NCBI RefSeq assembly: GCF_021976095.1
Contig: NW_025813483.1
Span: 13,371,800 to 13,435,799 of the forward strand
Length of the DNA stretch: 64,000 nt
Direction of reading: 5' to 3'
Source: Xenia sp. Carnegie-2017
Lineage: Eukaryota; Cnidaria; Anthozoa; Malacalcyonacea; Xeniidae
Part shown: positions 9,046-21,379 of the stretch, one piece after another
How the letters are laid out: each line of letters starts with the position of its first letter
How positions within the stretch are numbered: the first letter of the stretch is position 1
Notes under the pieces: generated by a model
The model's input: only the letters and a program-made list of their open reading frames with translations
Told to the model about the DNA's origin: nothing
Database searches by the model: none
Translations under genes and position numbers: made by a program

Positions 9046-12000
9046 ATGGACCTTGTAAATGCATCAGATTTGACTTGCATTGTCAGCAAAGCTGTCAAAA
9101 GTCTTCAAGATTTGGGTAAAAGACCAAGTGTTTGTTGAGCAAAATATCAGCAAATTACATCAATTTTTGTTGATGAATAAATTATCAGCAATACTTTCTT
9201 TTTAAATTAAGTGAATTATTTTAGAAACATTTACTAAAACACAAAAAGGCATCAGTGAAGATGAATACCATGCTTCAAGTATTAAGAATATTATAGAAGC
9301 TCTTGAAGAAATGGTTTGTTGATTAACTTTAATTACTTCTGTGATCAGTCTTTACTCAGTTCATTGACTGTCTATTGTCTAAATGTCTTCACTCGTCATT
9401 GTCTGGTAAGATTATCCTGACATAAAATTGTCTTTGGAGTTAAAACAGGGGTAAATGGTTATAAATTGTTGCTCTTATGCTCTAGCCTCTTGGAATGGGT
9501 ATTGTTGCTTTAGGGGTAGGTTGCTTTAGAACGATAGAAACTTTTGCTTAAGTTGCTTTTAATGCTTTATGGATGGAGATTGTTGCTTTGGGAATAGGAT
9601 TTGTATTACAATGATGTAAATATAATTTAGAATCGTGATCGTATGAAACTACATGAATTATTGGAAAAGGAGACAATACTTGCTAGTTCACTACGTTTCA
9701 AGTTACAGATAATGCCTACACAAATAAAAGTGAAGTGCAAAGTACGTTTTTCTAAAAATCTTCTACAGAGAGTGTTCATGAAAAAAGATGTAAATTGAAT
9801 CCATGCTCGTTCACATAGCTTTTATTCTTTGTGTTTGTCTGCAGTGTAGGAGATAGAAGGCTATAAGTCATTTTGCTCTGGCATTCAACTTTAAAGCAGG
9901 GACACCGATTTGACATACCAGACATAGAATTCACCTTGGCTCCTAAAAAATTATTTGGGCTGGTTATAAAAAACCATAAATTTGCTCATTGAAGTCAGAT
10001 TTTATACTTTACTGATACGAAACTCATAACATCATTTGACCAGAAAACAGTTTGTGCCCCAGTCCCACAATTTCTTTACAATCTACACATTTTCTGTTGA
10101 ATTTTTGACATGGTTATGTCTCTTGTAGATGCTGTTGTTTCAGCACGTGACTTAAACGAATCAGACATTCAACAACTGAAGGTAAATTATTTATTCATAT
10201 GCAACAATTGTCTTTGCTTACAAGACAAATATGTTAGGTTTCACCCAGTGATTTCACCTCTTCATAACACAAGATTTGGTTTGAACTTAGGCAAATATAA
10301 ACAACATCAACTCGAATATTAAAGAACTTGAAGAAAGATATCAGAAATTACTGAGTGAAAATTTGAGATTAGCGTAAGTTGCACTACTTACTGAATGCCA
10401 AATAATGATAATGTTTCACTTTTTCAAATTGTCAATGAAATGTTGTTGTGTTTCTATAGACCAGAACAAAGTGAAGCACAAAGCGAACATGACACAGTTA
10501 TTAACTTACTTAATGAAAAAATGACAGATAAAGCTAGGTTGACATCAGTTTACCTTCTCATAATAAAAAGATTATATTGATAATATTGATAGTGTGCAAT
10601 TTATAGTTATTATATTGGTAGTGTGCTGATTATATTGATTATATTGGTAGTGAGCTGATTACAGTGATTATATTGGTAGTAAGCTGATTATATTGATTGT
10701 ATTGGTAGTCAGCTGATTTATTGATTATATTGGTAGTGAGCTGATTATAGTGATTAGATTGGTTGTAAGCTGATTATGGGGATTACATTGGTAGTGACCT
10801 AATTATATTGATTATATTGGTAGTAAGCTGATTATATTGATTATATTGGTAGTGAGCTGATTATATTGATTATATTTATGAGCTGATTATGGTAATTAAA
10901 TTGATAGCAAGCAGATAACGTTGAACGAAACCCGAGACACGCTACGTGAGACGTCCAAAATGGTACAATTCCTTCTTTTATTAATTTATGCAGAAGTTGA
11001 AATTATTTACTTTGGACAATGCAAGGGCCATAGTTTCATTTAGTGAAATGTGATTCATTGTAGATCAAAGAATTAGGTGAATCAAATGAACAACTGAAAG
11101 AGGACATTGCTTTGGAGAAAGAAGAGACCATTGATGAGAAGGAAAGACTAAAGAAAGCTGTGGTGTGTTTCCCTGATCTTTGTCAAACATGATTGCATAA
11201 ACGGTCTTCCTGGGTGTGTGGGCCTGGGGATACTGCTGGTTGAATGTCAGTTTTTATTATGGTGGTAGAAAATGTTAAAGACAGTTTATGCATGACAAGG
11301 GGGGAATTTCAGCTGACTTTGTAGAGAAATATGTTTCATTTTATCAGATACTTTATGTATTCATTTGACATTGACAATACGCAAGTTTCTCGTTCTTTCT
11401 TCCTTTTTTATCATAAAAAAATTGCAAGATATCGTGCAGTCAGATCCGACCTACATTTGTTTGATTTAAATATGGAGAATATGTAATTGAACAGACGACA
11501 ATATTTTATTATTTTTTTTTGTTTGATGATAATGTCATATGCTTCAATCACCCCCGACTAATCGTTTCATTTGTCATTGCAATGCACTCTAAATTTCTTA
11601 CTTTCATTTCCTTCTACCGTAGGAGGAAACTCGTGCTAAAGTTAAAGAGCAAAAGGAAAAAAATGAAGAACAGAAAATGTAGGGAAATTTAGAGAAGAAG
11701 GCTTACTTTTAAACAAAGTGGTCATGACTGTGAATTCATTTTTTACAGACAAATTGCAAAACTTCAAGAGGAAATGGTTGAAAGCGAAGGAATCTTGGAG
11801 GCAAAACGAAAGGTTTGTGTTTGTCAACACGTTTAACGGCACTTTACTCAATATCAACAATCAATGTAAACGTGCATAAGATATGAAAGTTAAAGACACA
11901 TTAGCACATGTAATTTAATTTTGTCTGCCCTTGTCTTGTTTGTGTGTGTTTTATGATTTTTTTCCCTATAACTTGTGATGATTTTTAGCCTGTTTAGCCT

Positions 12001-15000
12001 GTAATTTATATAATATAATAGCTTGTACAGTGGTTACACGTTACTTGTCTATGGTTGTAGATCGTCCGGGTTAGTGTAGTACTCCGTGGGACTGATGGTG
12101 ACATTGGACTCCGCTAACCAGGATGATATACATCTATAAACATGTAATCATAGCCTGCAATAAATTTTTTCCTACATCTTGAACATGAACGTCGCTAGAA
12201 CGTTACTTGGGGGGTGTATATTCATATATTCAGTAAGACAGTTCACTTTCAATAGAACTCAGTCGAACACAACTGAATACATGAATATACAGCTTCCCTC
12301 CTAGTTAACGTTCCAGGTACGGCTCTGATCTTTAAATACCCCATCTATTATAGTATTAGATAAACTGGGCCCTGAAAAGCTACCGTTCTATAGTATTTTT
12401 GAAAAATATTAAACGCAATAACCTCATGTGTTTTAGATAATACGAGGCATTGAGACTTCAAAAGGAAAACTCGAGGCTCAGACTGTCCAGTTGAGTCGTC
12501 AACTTCAGAAAGCGATCAAATCAAACTCCATCCTGACACAAGAGGGGTAAAATTTTATGTTTTTCTTTTATTCCATAATATTTTGTTATGTCATGAAAAG
12601 AACATACATGGTCAGAATGGTCCCAGTGGTTTTATGAACTATTTTGATAAACACAGCTTTACCACAAAGCTTAAGCAACTTTTTTTTCTCCAGGATGCGA
12701 GTGATGAAGTCTCATCAAGAGACGTTGACCAACCTTGAAAAAACAAAAGATGATTTGGAACACGAATATGAAACGGTAAAGAACACATAGCAAACACTTT
12801 GTTTCCACCTCGTCTCGTTTCCTCTCGTCTCCTTTTGTCTATTCTCATTCTTTTCTATTTTTTGTTTTGTTTTATATTGTTTGATTTGTCTTTTCATGTT
12901 TCCTTGATTACAAAATTTAACGAAATCTAACTAAAATCAATTAAAATATACAAGAGTTGAGATCCTTCATGTAACTCTGTAACGCTGTATCGGATATTTT
13001 GCCTGCAGAGATGCATATGTTTTGATTAGAACGGACTACAGATGTTATCTCATCTTGTATAGTAAATGTAACATGATTCGTTACATTGTTCATGATAATG
13101 ATTATAATATATTTTTTATAGTTAAGCAGTTCATTGGAGAAGGCGAACGTCGAACATACACGGCTGAGTTCCAAAAAAGTCACCCTAGATGAAGGTTAAA
13201 ATTGAGTCAATTATAGAACACCCTGCCACATACTTGTACTACCTGCAAACCTGACCCAAAGTCTATCCCTAACCCTAACACCCTGCCACATACTTGTACT
13301 ACCTGCAAACTTGACCCAATGTCTATCCCTAACCCTAACTACAACCTTAACCTAGCCTGACTGCTGTTGGCAGTCTTTTTGGCAGGGTATTTTGTAATGT
13401 GCCTAATTTTCAATTATTGATCGACGTAGAGTTCACTTTCATGTTCTTGTCATGATGTTATAGATCATGATGTTCTTTTCACTGAATGCAAGAAAGTCAA
13501 AGAAAAAGTCAAAGATAACGAACAAAGGTTTTTAGTGTAATTGTATAATTCCACTTTTCCCACCTCCAAATCAGAAATATCGAGATGAGTTTCAGATAGC
13601 GTTAAGTATTCATTAGATTTGCCATTTGTGTTTTAAATGTTTCTAAATAATAATCATACATCTCCAAAGGAGTTTCAGTCATTTGCAAATGATAATGAAC
13701 CCTATAAAAAAAATGCAGATATTCGGAAACTATAGTAAGAAATCTCTCAAGAAATGTTGGATTTTCACAAAGTACATAAAAAACGTGAGCTGCCAATGCA
13801 AAAGAGCATTAAAACCAATACAATTTCTTTATTGTGTTGAGAAATAATGCTGTGTTGTTCTTATTCGCGAATTGCACCAGCCTTAAGTGCAAGGATTGTA
13901 ATAATGGTCAATGGTGACCTAGGAAACCTAAGTATATGTGCATAAGTTATATGAATCTGTTTTTGTTTTTACCAGTTTTAAGGTTGATACTAGTACGTTA
14001 ACTTTGTTTGAAATTCGCCTGTGTTTTTTTTTCGTGAATTGAATTTGCTGTATGAAACCATGTGAAATTGCTTTGAACTGATTTGAGGTTCATACATGTA
14101 TGATTAAATTTGAAATTAGTATTATCTATCTGAAATTCATCTAACATTTTCTAAAATCTAACGGCAACATTTGCACTTCCCCGAGAGGATTCTGTTGTTG
14201 AGATGGGCAATCTGAAAATCATTTGAATATTTCTAAATTCGACGTGGAAAGGTGCGCTGTATGTCTACATTTTATCACGAATTTACCACTAGATAGGCAA
14301 GTACGGAATAGATAAGTAAAGTTATGGCAAAGAGCAATTCTCTGGAAAAACGCCTGCACGTTAAAAGTTCAAAACTATTTGTCTTTTTCATTATTTTGTC
14401 GTATTAAATTTAGTTCACAGATTTTAGGCACTTATGAAGAAAATTTAGCAAACTTCCAAGTTTTGCGAGTTACACACCGCATAACGTAGCATACTTGCCT
14501 TTATATTTCTAAGAATAATTGGTGGTGGAAAACTATAACAGCATACGTTTTCTGATAAAGCTATCCTAAGATACAACAAATATCTTATCTTTTTAAAGTC
14601 TTAATTATTTCCTGCATTTGAAAAACAACACTACACCAATGGGTAAAGCATCAGAATAACCGTGTAAATGTCAAATACGTGGCGAGAGAATTGCTCCATT
14701 TCTCCAAATTTGCTCCAAAAAGTGCAACCTTAATTCTTGAAAAATGTTTATGCATCAAACTATGTCAATTTTCACGTTGTAAGATGGTGACATTAATAAA
14801 ATGCATGATTTATTGAACATTTACTTCTTAGAATACGCCGTTCTCGTGATCAACTAAAGAGTAAAACTGACGAATGTTCACGTTTGAAAACGAGAACTAT
14901 GAACTTGAAGACGAGATAAAACAGTTGAAGGAAAGCCATCAGTAAGTTAAAGTGGAGTCAGGGGGGACCAATTTCCTGAAAAGTCTAGGCTTATGATTTC

Positions 15001-17871
15001 TATGAGATCTCAACTGTGAGCTAAACGTGCATTACTTTAAAAGCATTCGGTTTTCACTTGATAAAAATTTATATATAATATTAAACTGTTGTTACAGAGA
15101 TGTTTACATTTTCATTGTCAGAGCAATGGCGGACGCTTATACTCATCGAATTGACGATTTGAAGTCCGGATTAAAAAAGGAAAGAAGTGAAAAGTTTGTG
15201 CATTTGTCCTGTCCTATTCTATAGAATTTGATTCCATCTTATCTTATTCTATCTTATCTCTACTATTCTATCGCGTCTGTTTACGTTTATTTTTTTAGGG
15301 CGTCCATTCAAATAAAGCGCGAAAATCTCGCAAAAGATACCAGTGACTTTAAGAATGAATACAGCACCTTCATGATTAGTTTGTCTAATATCATTCAATC
15401 GGCTAAGAACGAACACTCGGCGTTGACAGAAAAAGTATGTGTTGGCTTTTTGCAACTTTAATATGTCTTCATTGATAACATCTCTAATGACAACATCTCT
15501 TTTCTTGTCCTTTGACAAGATCTCAATTACAAACATCTTTAATGACAAACATCTCTATTGACAATCTTTCTATTGACAACATCTCTATTGACAACCTTTC
15601 TATTGACAACATCTCTAAAGACAACATCTCTCTTTTCTCTATTGAAAACATCTATTGACAACATCTCTATAGACAATCTTTCTATTAACAACATCTCTAA
15701 AGACAACATCTCTAAAGACAACATCTCTATAGACAACATCTCTATAGACAACATCTCTATTGACAACATCTCTATGGACAACATCTCTATTGACAACATC
15801 TCTATGGACAACATCTCTATTGACAACATCTCTAAAGACAACATCTCTATTGACAGCATCTCTATTGACAACATCTCTATTGATAATGCCTCTGTTGAGT
15901 ACATCTTCATTTACAACGTCTCCTTTGACAACTTCTGACTACCGAAATTTCTGCATCAGGAAATGAACTACAGAAAAATTTGAGAGATGATGAGCAAGAG
16001 TTATTGGAAAAAAAAGATGCTTTAAAGGAAGCTAAGGAGTCCTACGCAGAGACGCAAAAGGCACTTCAAAAAGAATTAGAAACATTGCAGGTTTCTTTTT
16101 GCTTGATGGTGTACACATTTCTTCTTTAGTAATCAACCATTGCTTGTCATTTTAAAGTTGACTTTTTTAAAAATATTATTGTTTCTTCAATTGACTGAAA
16201 GTAAGAAAGTCATACCACAAAGTGAATATTTTTAAGATTTGTCAGAACCATCACCTTCTGTACAGATGTATGTATTGTGATTTAAAGGTATCAACTTATT
16301 TTCCATTTCATTTTGTTTAAAGGAATCGATTGAACAACTTGAGAAAGACATTGCAGAAAACCAAAAAACTTTCGCGGAGAGACAGGTTTTTGATCTCGCT
16401 TGTGTGTGTACGTAGTTCTATATTTTTTGTTTACGTTCGACATTTCTTCATTGACAGCCTTCATATGAGTTGCTAGAACAACAGTTTGATGAGAAATCAA
16501 AGGAATATGCTGAACTCAAGCAGTCCATTATTGGTAGGTAACTCAATATCGGATTGCTTTCAATTGCATTCATCTAATGGAATAATTTTACTTAATTTGC
16601 CTCGAATTTAATACTTGTCGTACTATCTCTTTCAAACGAAGATTTGAAGAACAAAAAAGCGAGCTTGGAGCTTTCCATACAAAGAACAAATAAAGAAATA
16701 GAAAGGACAAAAGAGCCTCGTGTAAGATATACCCAATACATGTATCACGAAAGTGATCCTTTGTGATCCTTCATTGTTGCCTGTTTACTTAGAAACGGCT
16801 GCAAGAGGAAATCAATACGACGAGAGTCGAATCATTACGTGTTATGGCCGAACAAAACGCAGAAATTAAAAATATCGAAAAGGAGAATTTAATCTGTTGT
16901 CGAAAGCTTCAGAGGGTTTTAAAAGAAAACGCAAGGTAAAAGACGCGCACCGGTAAATTTTATTGTGTTTAATAAATCTAAATGGTTTCTTTATGTTTTC
17001 CCTCCCGATGTTTAAAACGATCCATCGTAATTTTTGATCGAAAGATTTGAAGAGGTGAAGTTGTTTCAAATCTTGTATGATTTGCAGTTGATGTTGTGTT
17101 TGACATCTTGTCATCTTCGTTATTCAGGCCATTCAGCAAGCTCAAGAAGAAATAAAATTCCTAGAAGTTCAGCGTGAATCAAAACAAGTTATTCAAGGAA
17201 AAGTTGAAGAAAAATTATCGCAGTTTAAAGGTGAGACTAGAAATGCAGAAACTGCGTGTTCTGCATTTATTACTGTGTTGAGAAGATTACTGGTTTCTGG
17301 CGTAATTGGCGATATTGTACATGTTTATCTCGTAGATGAAATAATGGCTTCTCGTGAAGAAGATTTCAATTTAGATCAGGTTTGAACTGTCAATTCATAT
17401 CAGTTGACGGTATAAAATATGTCAATAAAAACTGCCATTGTTTCAATCATCGGCAATTGTTGCCCTCTTCTACCTATGATGATGGGTTGTCTCTCACCTC
17501 CTTCCTTAAGACTACTTCAGTACTTCGTTCATACGCCATTGTCCTTGTTACATTGTTCACTCGTGAACGAAACGTATGTATTTCCAATGAAGATGTATGC
17601 CAAGCGCGACCAGAAAATTTTGGAGGACATTCAAAAACTTCAAGGAGAAACGAAAGACAGGGAAATGAAGTAAATCCATAGGAAAAAATTATTCCGACTA
17701 AAAGAAACATTTTGATCTGATTTGCTTGGAGTTTTAAAATTACACTTTTTGTTTTTTTTTTATAGGGTTGATGATATTCATAAGAAACTTGAGCACGAAC
17801 TTAGTCTTTTCGCTTCTTTTATCGAGGGTGTTGCAAACCTGAGACCAAGAGATGGGACCGTAGAAAGTTGA
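9046..17871 (+). CDS. CCDC175: CCDC175-like coiled-coil protein, 26 exons
   Basis: Exons in order: 9046-9115, 9225-9313, 9631-9741, 10129-10181, 10291-10373, 10460-10537, 10908-10962, 11064-11162, 11623-11678, 11749-11812, 12437-12546, 12694-12775, 13122-13194, 13464-13527, 14832-14941, 15122-15193, 15299-15434, 15974-16090, 16323-16385, 16458-16533, 16642-16721, 16793-16935, 17128-17230, 17336-17379, 17593-17669, 17766-17871. The product is about 738 residues, nearly all coiled coil. Its N-terminal third matches human CCDC175 (793 residues) in blocks: LEEM, then SSLRFKL, SARDLNESDIQQLK, VINLLNEKMTDKA and ITLNET. The C-terminus (LFASFIEGVANLRP) also corresponds. CCDC175 has no settled function and is mainly expressed in testis. 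In three places the frame is one base short, beside A or T runs (9726-9729, 14887-14890, 16917-16924); correcting each restores phase or similarity, so I take them as sequence errors. Confidence 0.82.
10570..10907 (+). repeat. 29-bp minisatellite in CCDC175 intron 6
   Basis: About ten tandem copies of a unit like ctgattatattgattatatt plus ggtagtgag, diverged by a few bases each. The last copy supplies the AG splice acceptor of exon 7 (exon starts at 10908). Confidence 0.85.
12196..12314. repeat. MITE-like inverted repeat in CCDC175 intron 10
   Basis: A left arm (agaacgttacttgggggg, then gtatattcatatattcagt) is matched in reverse complement by a right arm (actgaatacatgaatatac, then ttaacgttcca) around a loop of about 40 bp. 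Arm identity is imperfect, about 80 percent by eye. No coding capacity. It is probably a small non-autonomous DNA transposon or hairpin relic. Confidence 0.5.
13203..13428. repeat. Element with 60-bp tandem duplication and telomere-like ccctaa units
   Basis: Two 60-bp direct copies (from 13219 and 13279) each contain accctgccacatacttgt and end in ccctaaccctaa. The outer edges are weakly inverted: caccctgcca near 13219-13228 against tggcagggt near 13379. It looks like a small non-autonomous transposon in intron 13 of the CCDC175 gene. Confidence 0.5.
13528..14831. other. Long intron 14 of CCDC175
   Basis: About 1.3 kb between exons 13464-13527 and 14832-14941. It is AT-rich. I see no supported gene or clear repeat in it. 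Confidence 0.6.
15475..15935. repeat. 15-bp minisatellite in CCDC175 intron 17
   Basis: Roughly 30 tandem copies of tctattgacaacatc with point variants (tctaaagacaacatc, tctatagacaacatc, tctatggacaacatc). Because 15 is a multiple of three, long open frames appear on both strands. They are artefacts of the repeat, not genes. The array ends about 40 bp before the next exon (15974). Confidence 0.9.
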
Positions 17872-18254
17872 TGATGATGAAATAGTCAAAGTGCGCAGGT
17901 GAAAATTATCTAACTTTTATGTCTTGATGTATTATGAAAAACTCCTTGCTCAAGCACAAGCAACATAAGTACTTCCAATGGAATATCAATAGTAAATCTA
18001 AAACTTGAATCTGTGGCGATGGAGCAATACTAAACTTTAAGTCAAATCATAGATTACAACTTTCACAAGCTGCGGAACTGGTCTATGGATGAACATCATG
18101 CTGTTCAAAGTCAAATTCTAACATTGAAATTTATACGCAAAAATGGCAGAAATTCTTTGACATTTTATGAAAGTAATATATTCTGGACATTTGATGATTA
18201 AAAAACAAAGTGATACTCTCGGCCTTAACTGTAAAATTCTCACCTGTTATATTT

Positions 18255-18390
18255 ATCGGACAACCGATGATTTTGATTATAATTATCGGATAGCCGATAA
18301 TTTTGATTATAATTATCCGATAGCCGGTAATTTTGATTATAATTATCCGATGTCGATAATTTTGGTTACCGATATCGAATAGCCAATGAT
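18255..18390. repeat. 32-bp tandem repeat
   Basis: About four copies of a unit like gataattttgattataatta plus tccgatagccg, degenerate at the right edge. Confidence 0.8.
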
Positions 18391-18734
18391 TTTGTCAATG
18401 TAGTCATGAACTGCAAAGCCATACGGCTTCAGTTAGTCATCAGCGTGCCAGGTGTAGTTACGTCCTGGTTTCAAACACTTGTCTATTTGCTCGTCGAAAT
18501 CTCGATGCTTCAGAGTCGATTCCTTTGAGCATTATTTCAATAACCTAACGACGTACTAGAACGTTTTACTTAGATTGCAAACGCCTCCAAATAGCTCTAT
18601 ATCCTAAGCATATTACCATATCCATCGAGTTCTGCAAGCTCAGACTATTAAATCGCAAGCAATTGAAATGTAATCTGGTAAACTGTATACTTATTTTTTC
18701 GTCATTGTTAAACTAAGCAGAATATGGACTGGCG

Positions 18735-18865
18735 GTTGTGTATTTCGATTTGTGTTCGTGTACTTATGTTTGTGTTCGTGTACTTCTATTTGTGTTCGTG
18801 TACTTCTATTTGTGTTCGTGTGCTTCTGTTTGTGTTCGTGTAATGCTATTTCTGTTCGTGTAATG
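18735..18865. repeat. 20-bp tandem repeat
   Basis: About six copies of ttgtgttcgtgtacttctat with scattered substitutions. It gives spurious open frames on both strands. Confidence 0.85.
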
Positions 18866-19254
18866 TACTTGTGGGCCACCGAATATATATCACTCTTTGG
18901 GCCACCGAACACTCTCACTCTTTGGCAAACTTTCTACATTGAAAATTTGGCAAGCTTATCAATATGCTTATATTGTATATGCTCAGTTTCCGCATTTTTC
19001 AAAAAATAACAGTTGAAGCTCTAAGTAAAACTGATCTACAGTATTTTTGGGGTTTTAATTTTTAATGGTTCGACTCTTATCACACGTGCTCATCACACAG
19101 TAAAACTATTTCAATAGACGCCCACGCTGATTAATTATTGATGACGTAACGCTGGTTTTTCCCTGTTTCTCATTCAAAATGGTCGCCCACATATCGCAAT
19201 GAAATTAATCTGTCATTTTCTTGTTAAAACGAGTGTTTGAAAAGGAAAAAAGTG

Positions 19255-20352
19255 ATGGAAAAGAGCAGCGATACAAATTTAAGCATTGAAGAACGAGTTC
19301 ACCAACGAAAAGTACTTTTAAATGTGGATATTTCGAAAGATGAAGGGCAAGAAAATCGAGAAGCCACAAAAGAACTTACTCCGATGTACTTAACAATTGA
19401 TCAAGTTTCTCATCAGTATAAGGAGGCGTTTATTCTTTCTGGCTATCGTAGACCTTATTCGACAGCACAGGAATGCTTTTTAAGTTTGTTTGAATTGCAG
19501 AGTAATGAGAGTTTAAACATATGGACGCATCTAATACCGCTGTTTGCTTTCATACTTCGCTTTGCTCGTGTAATCGCTGGTCTCTCGTTAGCTGATCCGT
19601 ACAACTATCCATTAATCTGCTTTGCCTTGTGTATTTGTTGCTTCTGTTCAATGAGTTGTGGAGCACATATGTTTAATTGTATGTCACCACGTCTAAGGGA
19701 TATCTGTTTCTTTTTTGATTATGCCGCCATTGCTACATATTGCTTTGGTGCATCACAAGCTTTCTATTTCTATGGTCGACCGGCATACACCGAAGTGGCG
19801 ATTTACAAACACCATTTGCTGTTCCTAGGAATCGGTGCGATGATCTCTCTAACGGCGAATTTCCTATGTTGTGCTTCGAGGCATAGATGGCTTAGTATAA
19901 AGTACTTGATTCGTACAACTCCATTCGTGTTTGTATTTCTCTTCATTATATCACCGATCGTATGGCGAACCTATACTTGTGTCGAAGCGACCGATTGTAA
20001 TTTTGACTCACTCACCTATCACAAAAGACATACCTTGTTTTACCTCTTTGCTGCCATTTTTAACATAACTCGTTTGCCAGAGCGTTTGAAACCAGGTACA
20101 TTTGATTGTTTTGGAAACAGTCACAATTTTCTGCATGTTTTCACTGCCTTGGGAGCGTCAGATGAGTTCTCAGCTATACACAGCGATATGATAAATCGTC
20201 GTAACATTTTACATCATTTACAAGGACCAACCTTTCTCAACTGTGTGGTTTTTATGATAGTTTTTGCCATCCTAAACATTGCTGTTGTTCTCTACTTTGC
20301 CAGACAACTTAAGCCTGATAAAGAAGAAAGCAAGTGCGGACTTGCTCAATAA
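19255..20352 (+). CDS. Class II PAQR (membrane progestin receptor-like), intronless
   Basis: A single uninterrupted 365-residue frame. I start at the first ATG in frame (19255); an earlier TTG is not a eukaryotic start. The protein has a polar N-terminal tail (about 60 residues), then the PAQR signature GYRRPYSTAQECFLSLFEL followed by SNESLNIWTHLIP, and seven hydrophobic segments. The conserved residues expected to hold zinc in PAQR hydrolase-like folds are visible: H in SCGAHMF, D in FFFDYA, and two H in NSHNFLHVF after LPERLKPGTFD. The pattern fits the PAQR5-9 group (steroid-responsive receptors at the plasma membrane) better than the adiponectin receptors. Which paralogue it is cannot be fixed here. 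The lack of introns, among intron-rich neighbours, could be ancestral for this class or reflect an old retrocopy. The frame is whole. Confidence 0.85.
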   Translation: MEKSSDTNLSIEERVHQRKVLLNVDISKDEGQENREATKELTPMYLTIDQVSHQYKEAFILSGYRRPYSTAQECFLSLFELQSNESLNIWTHLIPLFAFILRFARVIAGLSLADPYNYPLICFALCICCFCSMSCGAHMFNCMSPRLRDICFFFDYAAIATYCFGASQAFYFYGRPAYTEVAIYKHHLLFLGIGAMISLTANFLCCASRHRWLSIKYLIRTTPFVFVFLFIISPIVWRTYTCVEATDCNFDSLTYHKRHTLFYLFAAIFNITRLPERLKPGTFDCFGNSHNFLHVFTALGASDEFSAIHSDMINRRNILHHLQGPTFLNCVVFMIVFAILNIAVVLYFARQLKPDKEESKCGLAQ

Positions 20353-21379
20353 GTGATGCTGTTAATCTTTCGGTGTTTTGACACTTAGATTGTACAATTT
20401 GAGCATTTGTTTTATTATCTTATAAGTTATACTATGATACCTTTGATTTGTATGAAAGATTGAAGCAATTATTATTAAAGAGCAGCAGTTTTGTATTGAA
20501 AAAAAAACACTATATACACTATATTCACTAATACAGAATGAAAAAAAGGTTGCGTATATTATTTGGACAACGATCAAATATTATCTTGAGATTAAGAGAA
20601 AGGTTTTTATTAAAAAATAGGTACGCATGCGTACTTGTAGTGTTGTGTAGTACATGTCTCTTCTCTTTCGACATTCCTCTCGGGGTTTACTACCGTAAAT
20701 CTGTAATGTTTTTCCATCTCTTTCTGTCTACTGTTTTCTTACTTACTAAACGACTTTCATGTTTTCTTTCAATGCATCGATGCATCCCTTCTTTAGCCTT
20801 TATCTAGGCGAGCATCGAGCAAAACTATCTCTGGCACGCAGCCAGAACGGTAATTGGGTGTGCCCATATTCGTAATTGGGTGTGCGCATGACATGCCGTT
20901 TCATTGTTTTTTATGGATTATGAAATGAATTAACGAACATGGGCACCCCCAATTAATGTTCTGCCTACGTATTATCTATTCACTGAATATGTCCTTACTA
21001 TTTTAGCCTGGTTTCACCAGCAAATCAGTAGTGCAAGTAGTCTGACATTTGCTGTATCTCTGATATACTCCTTCCTGATTTTGTCCAGGTCGCTGCCAAA
21101 ACAAACCTCATTACCTCAGTATCTTGACCTCTGCAACCTGCTCCTCTACCTCCTATCTTCTTCTCATTACCACTGTTTCTAATACATGAAAACATTGCTG
21201 GTCTTGCTATCACTTTGTCAATTACTAATTCTTTTCATCTATCGTTGCCAATACTCTTCTACTTCTGTGAGATTTGAGATGACAGATTTTGACAATTTCT
21301 GGTCAGTGGTATGAATGAAAGTTACCATCAATACTTCAATACAGATCATATAGAGATACATATGTTTGAATTAAACAAT
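20353..21379. other. Intergenic region PAQR-POLR1C
   Basis: No supported gene. It holds the 3' flank of PAQR and a hairpin element at 20846-20963. The remainder is AT-rich and featureless to me. Confidence 0.55.
20846..20963. repeat. Hairpin / MITE-like inverted repeat
   Basis: The left arm gaacggtaattgggtgtgcc (from 20846) pairs with the right arm, which ends ...ggcacccccaattaatgttc. Arms are about 27 bp with few mismatches, around a loop of about 60 bp. A second partial copy of the left arm follows directly (cgtaattgggtgtgcgcatg). Confidence 0.6.

Larger units (their letters stand above)
17872..19254. other. Intergenic region CCDC175-PAQR with tandem repeats
   Basis: No gene seen. It holds a 32-bp repeat near 18260-18370, a 20-bp repeat near 18740-18865, and a short duplicated piece (gggccaccgaa) near 18870-18925. 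A CACGTG E-box occurs at 19083-19088, upstream of the PAQR gene; its use is unknown. Confidence 0.6.

Noticed and set aside
15539-15938. Overlapping 120-residue open frames on both strands
   Set aside because: They lie wholly in a 15-bp minisatellite; the frame stays open because the unit is a multiple of three.
19237-19254. Six-codon N-terminal extension of the PAQR frame
   Set aside because: It starts at TTG; the first ATG is at 19255.
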